A stretch of DNA of 64,000 bases from Mytilisepta virgata. Taxonomy: Eukaryota > Mollusca > Bivalvia > Mytilida > Mytilidae. Of this stretch, positions 63,295 to 64,000 are shown piece by piece. Position numbers and translations under genes: made by a program. The stretch lies in contig JAPWFG010000023.1 in the NCBI GenBank assembly GCA_028015205.1, positions 1,798,001 to 1,862,000 on the forward strand, read 5' to 3'. Numbering within the stretch: the stretch's first letter is position 1; each line of letters begins with the position of its first letter. The notes beneath the pieces were generated by a model. The model was not told the DNA's origin and did not search any database. It saw nothing but the letters and a program-made list of their open reading frames with translations.

Positions 63295-64000
63295 GTAAGA
63301 ATTATAGTATAGTTTATAATAACAGATATAAATGTATCATGTGTTTGGATATTTGAATGTCCAGTTCCGTACGACCAATGAGTCTTTATCATTTCTTTGC
63401 ATCCGATTTCTTGATTTCATCGTTTGTTGGCAGTTATTATCATTCAATATTTATATTGTTATATGAACTGAACACACTCAATACACCAATAATATAAAAC
63501 GAGTTTGGAATCATTATTTATGTTGCTGCTCTTTTTCTCTTGTTTAGATCTTTATTTTTATAGACACAAACAATTTTCTTAAACAAAAAGACAAATATCG
63601 TTGGTGGTGACAGTTGGAAACGGCAGTTTCAAAGTCCTTTCTTGTTTTGCTACCGATAACTGTGTTCCCCAATTTTTGGAAATATATTATTACACATATA
63701 GAAGTAAAATATTTAAGATAACTTTACGTCACACTGTTAAGTTCAAAATTTTAAGACTACACCCCTATAGGCACCAAATTTTGAAAATCAATATTCTAAA
63801 ATATTATTCCGTGAAGAAAGTCGGGGCTATCAACATTAAGTACACGAACAAGATACCGACAATTGTTGTTAAAAATGTCAGTTAATTTATCATGATTCTG
63901 TATTTCATTATTAAGGAGTTTTTTCATGTTCATAACAATATAAAAATAAGTCGGAATAAGAGGAGCACAGTTTGTACCCATACTAATGCAAATGACCTAC
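63295..64000. other. Presumed intron after the Ig exon
   Basis: AT-rich with no recognisable exon to the window edge. Open frames at 63601-63885 and 63796-63981 have no domain. Confidence 0.4.

Overview
The window looks like nuclear DNA of a marine bivalve, most probably a mussel (Mytilus or a close relative). It is AT-rich and gene-poor, with spliced eukaryotic exons (GTAAGT donors, an Ig I-set exon, a HEPN exon) and dense layers of dispersed repeats that I recognise from mussel sequence. These include a GTTGTTGTCTCTTTGACACA-type repeat, an AGCTCACCTG...GTCCGTCGTC repeat, and a repeat opening with a GTCGAGCCTGCGAC hairpin. Genus is inferred from memory of these repeats, not from a search.

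The centrepiece is an apparently complete 15.6 kb Polinton/Maverick (adintovirus-like) element at 12818-28437. It has about 450-490 bp terminal inverted repeats that start AGTAGTATATGGG and it is flanked by a 6-bp CCCCCC duplication. All its genes lie on the minus strand. From right to left they are: protein-primed DNA polymerase B with zinc fingers (21988-26172), a small Bcl-2/BH1-like ORF, a tandem PC4-like protein, an A32/FtsK-type packaging ATPase, two small virion-type proteins, a retroviral-type integrase with a C-terminal chromodomain, a small membrane protein, the minor capsid (penton) protein, a pVI-like amphipathic protein, the double-jelly-roll major capsid protein, an adenain-like protease, and last a protein joining a CARD domain to two PC4-like domains. 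The morphogenesis genes are packed with 1-4 nt stop/start overlaps. The polymerase gene and the CARD gene share a nearly identical TATA promoter. The CARD-PC4-PC4 protein and the Bcl-2-like ORF suggest an apoptosis or innate-immunity module carried by the element. The TIRs are arrays of host-type promoter motifs (ETS, NRF1, CRE, E-box, YY1-like), and the right TIR ends about 205 bp upstream of a host-type first exon encoding a PCNA-binding PIP box.

Left flank (1-12817): a TIR element holding a broken MULE transposase, a second broken MULE transposase, a LINE reverse transcriptase remnant whose catalytic YADD box is split by a palindromic MITE, other inverted-repeat elements, and an approximately 1 kb foldback satellite built from a 21-bp unit with an AGATATCT palindrome.

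Right flank (28444-64000): the PIP-box exon, LINE ORF1 and endonuclease fragments, nested bivalve repeats (36975-41005 and 42473-43440), repeat families rich in nuclear-receptor half-sites, a 51-bp minisatellite inside a tandem duplication, a tRNA-derived SINE, a DZIP3-like HEPN exon (49102-49786), an array carrying ROR-type sites, tandem duplications, a strong hairpin, and a phase 1-1 Ig domain exon near the right edge.

Repeat boundaries are read by eye and are approximate unless stated. No alignment or database search was run.
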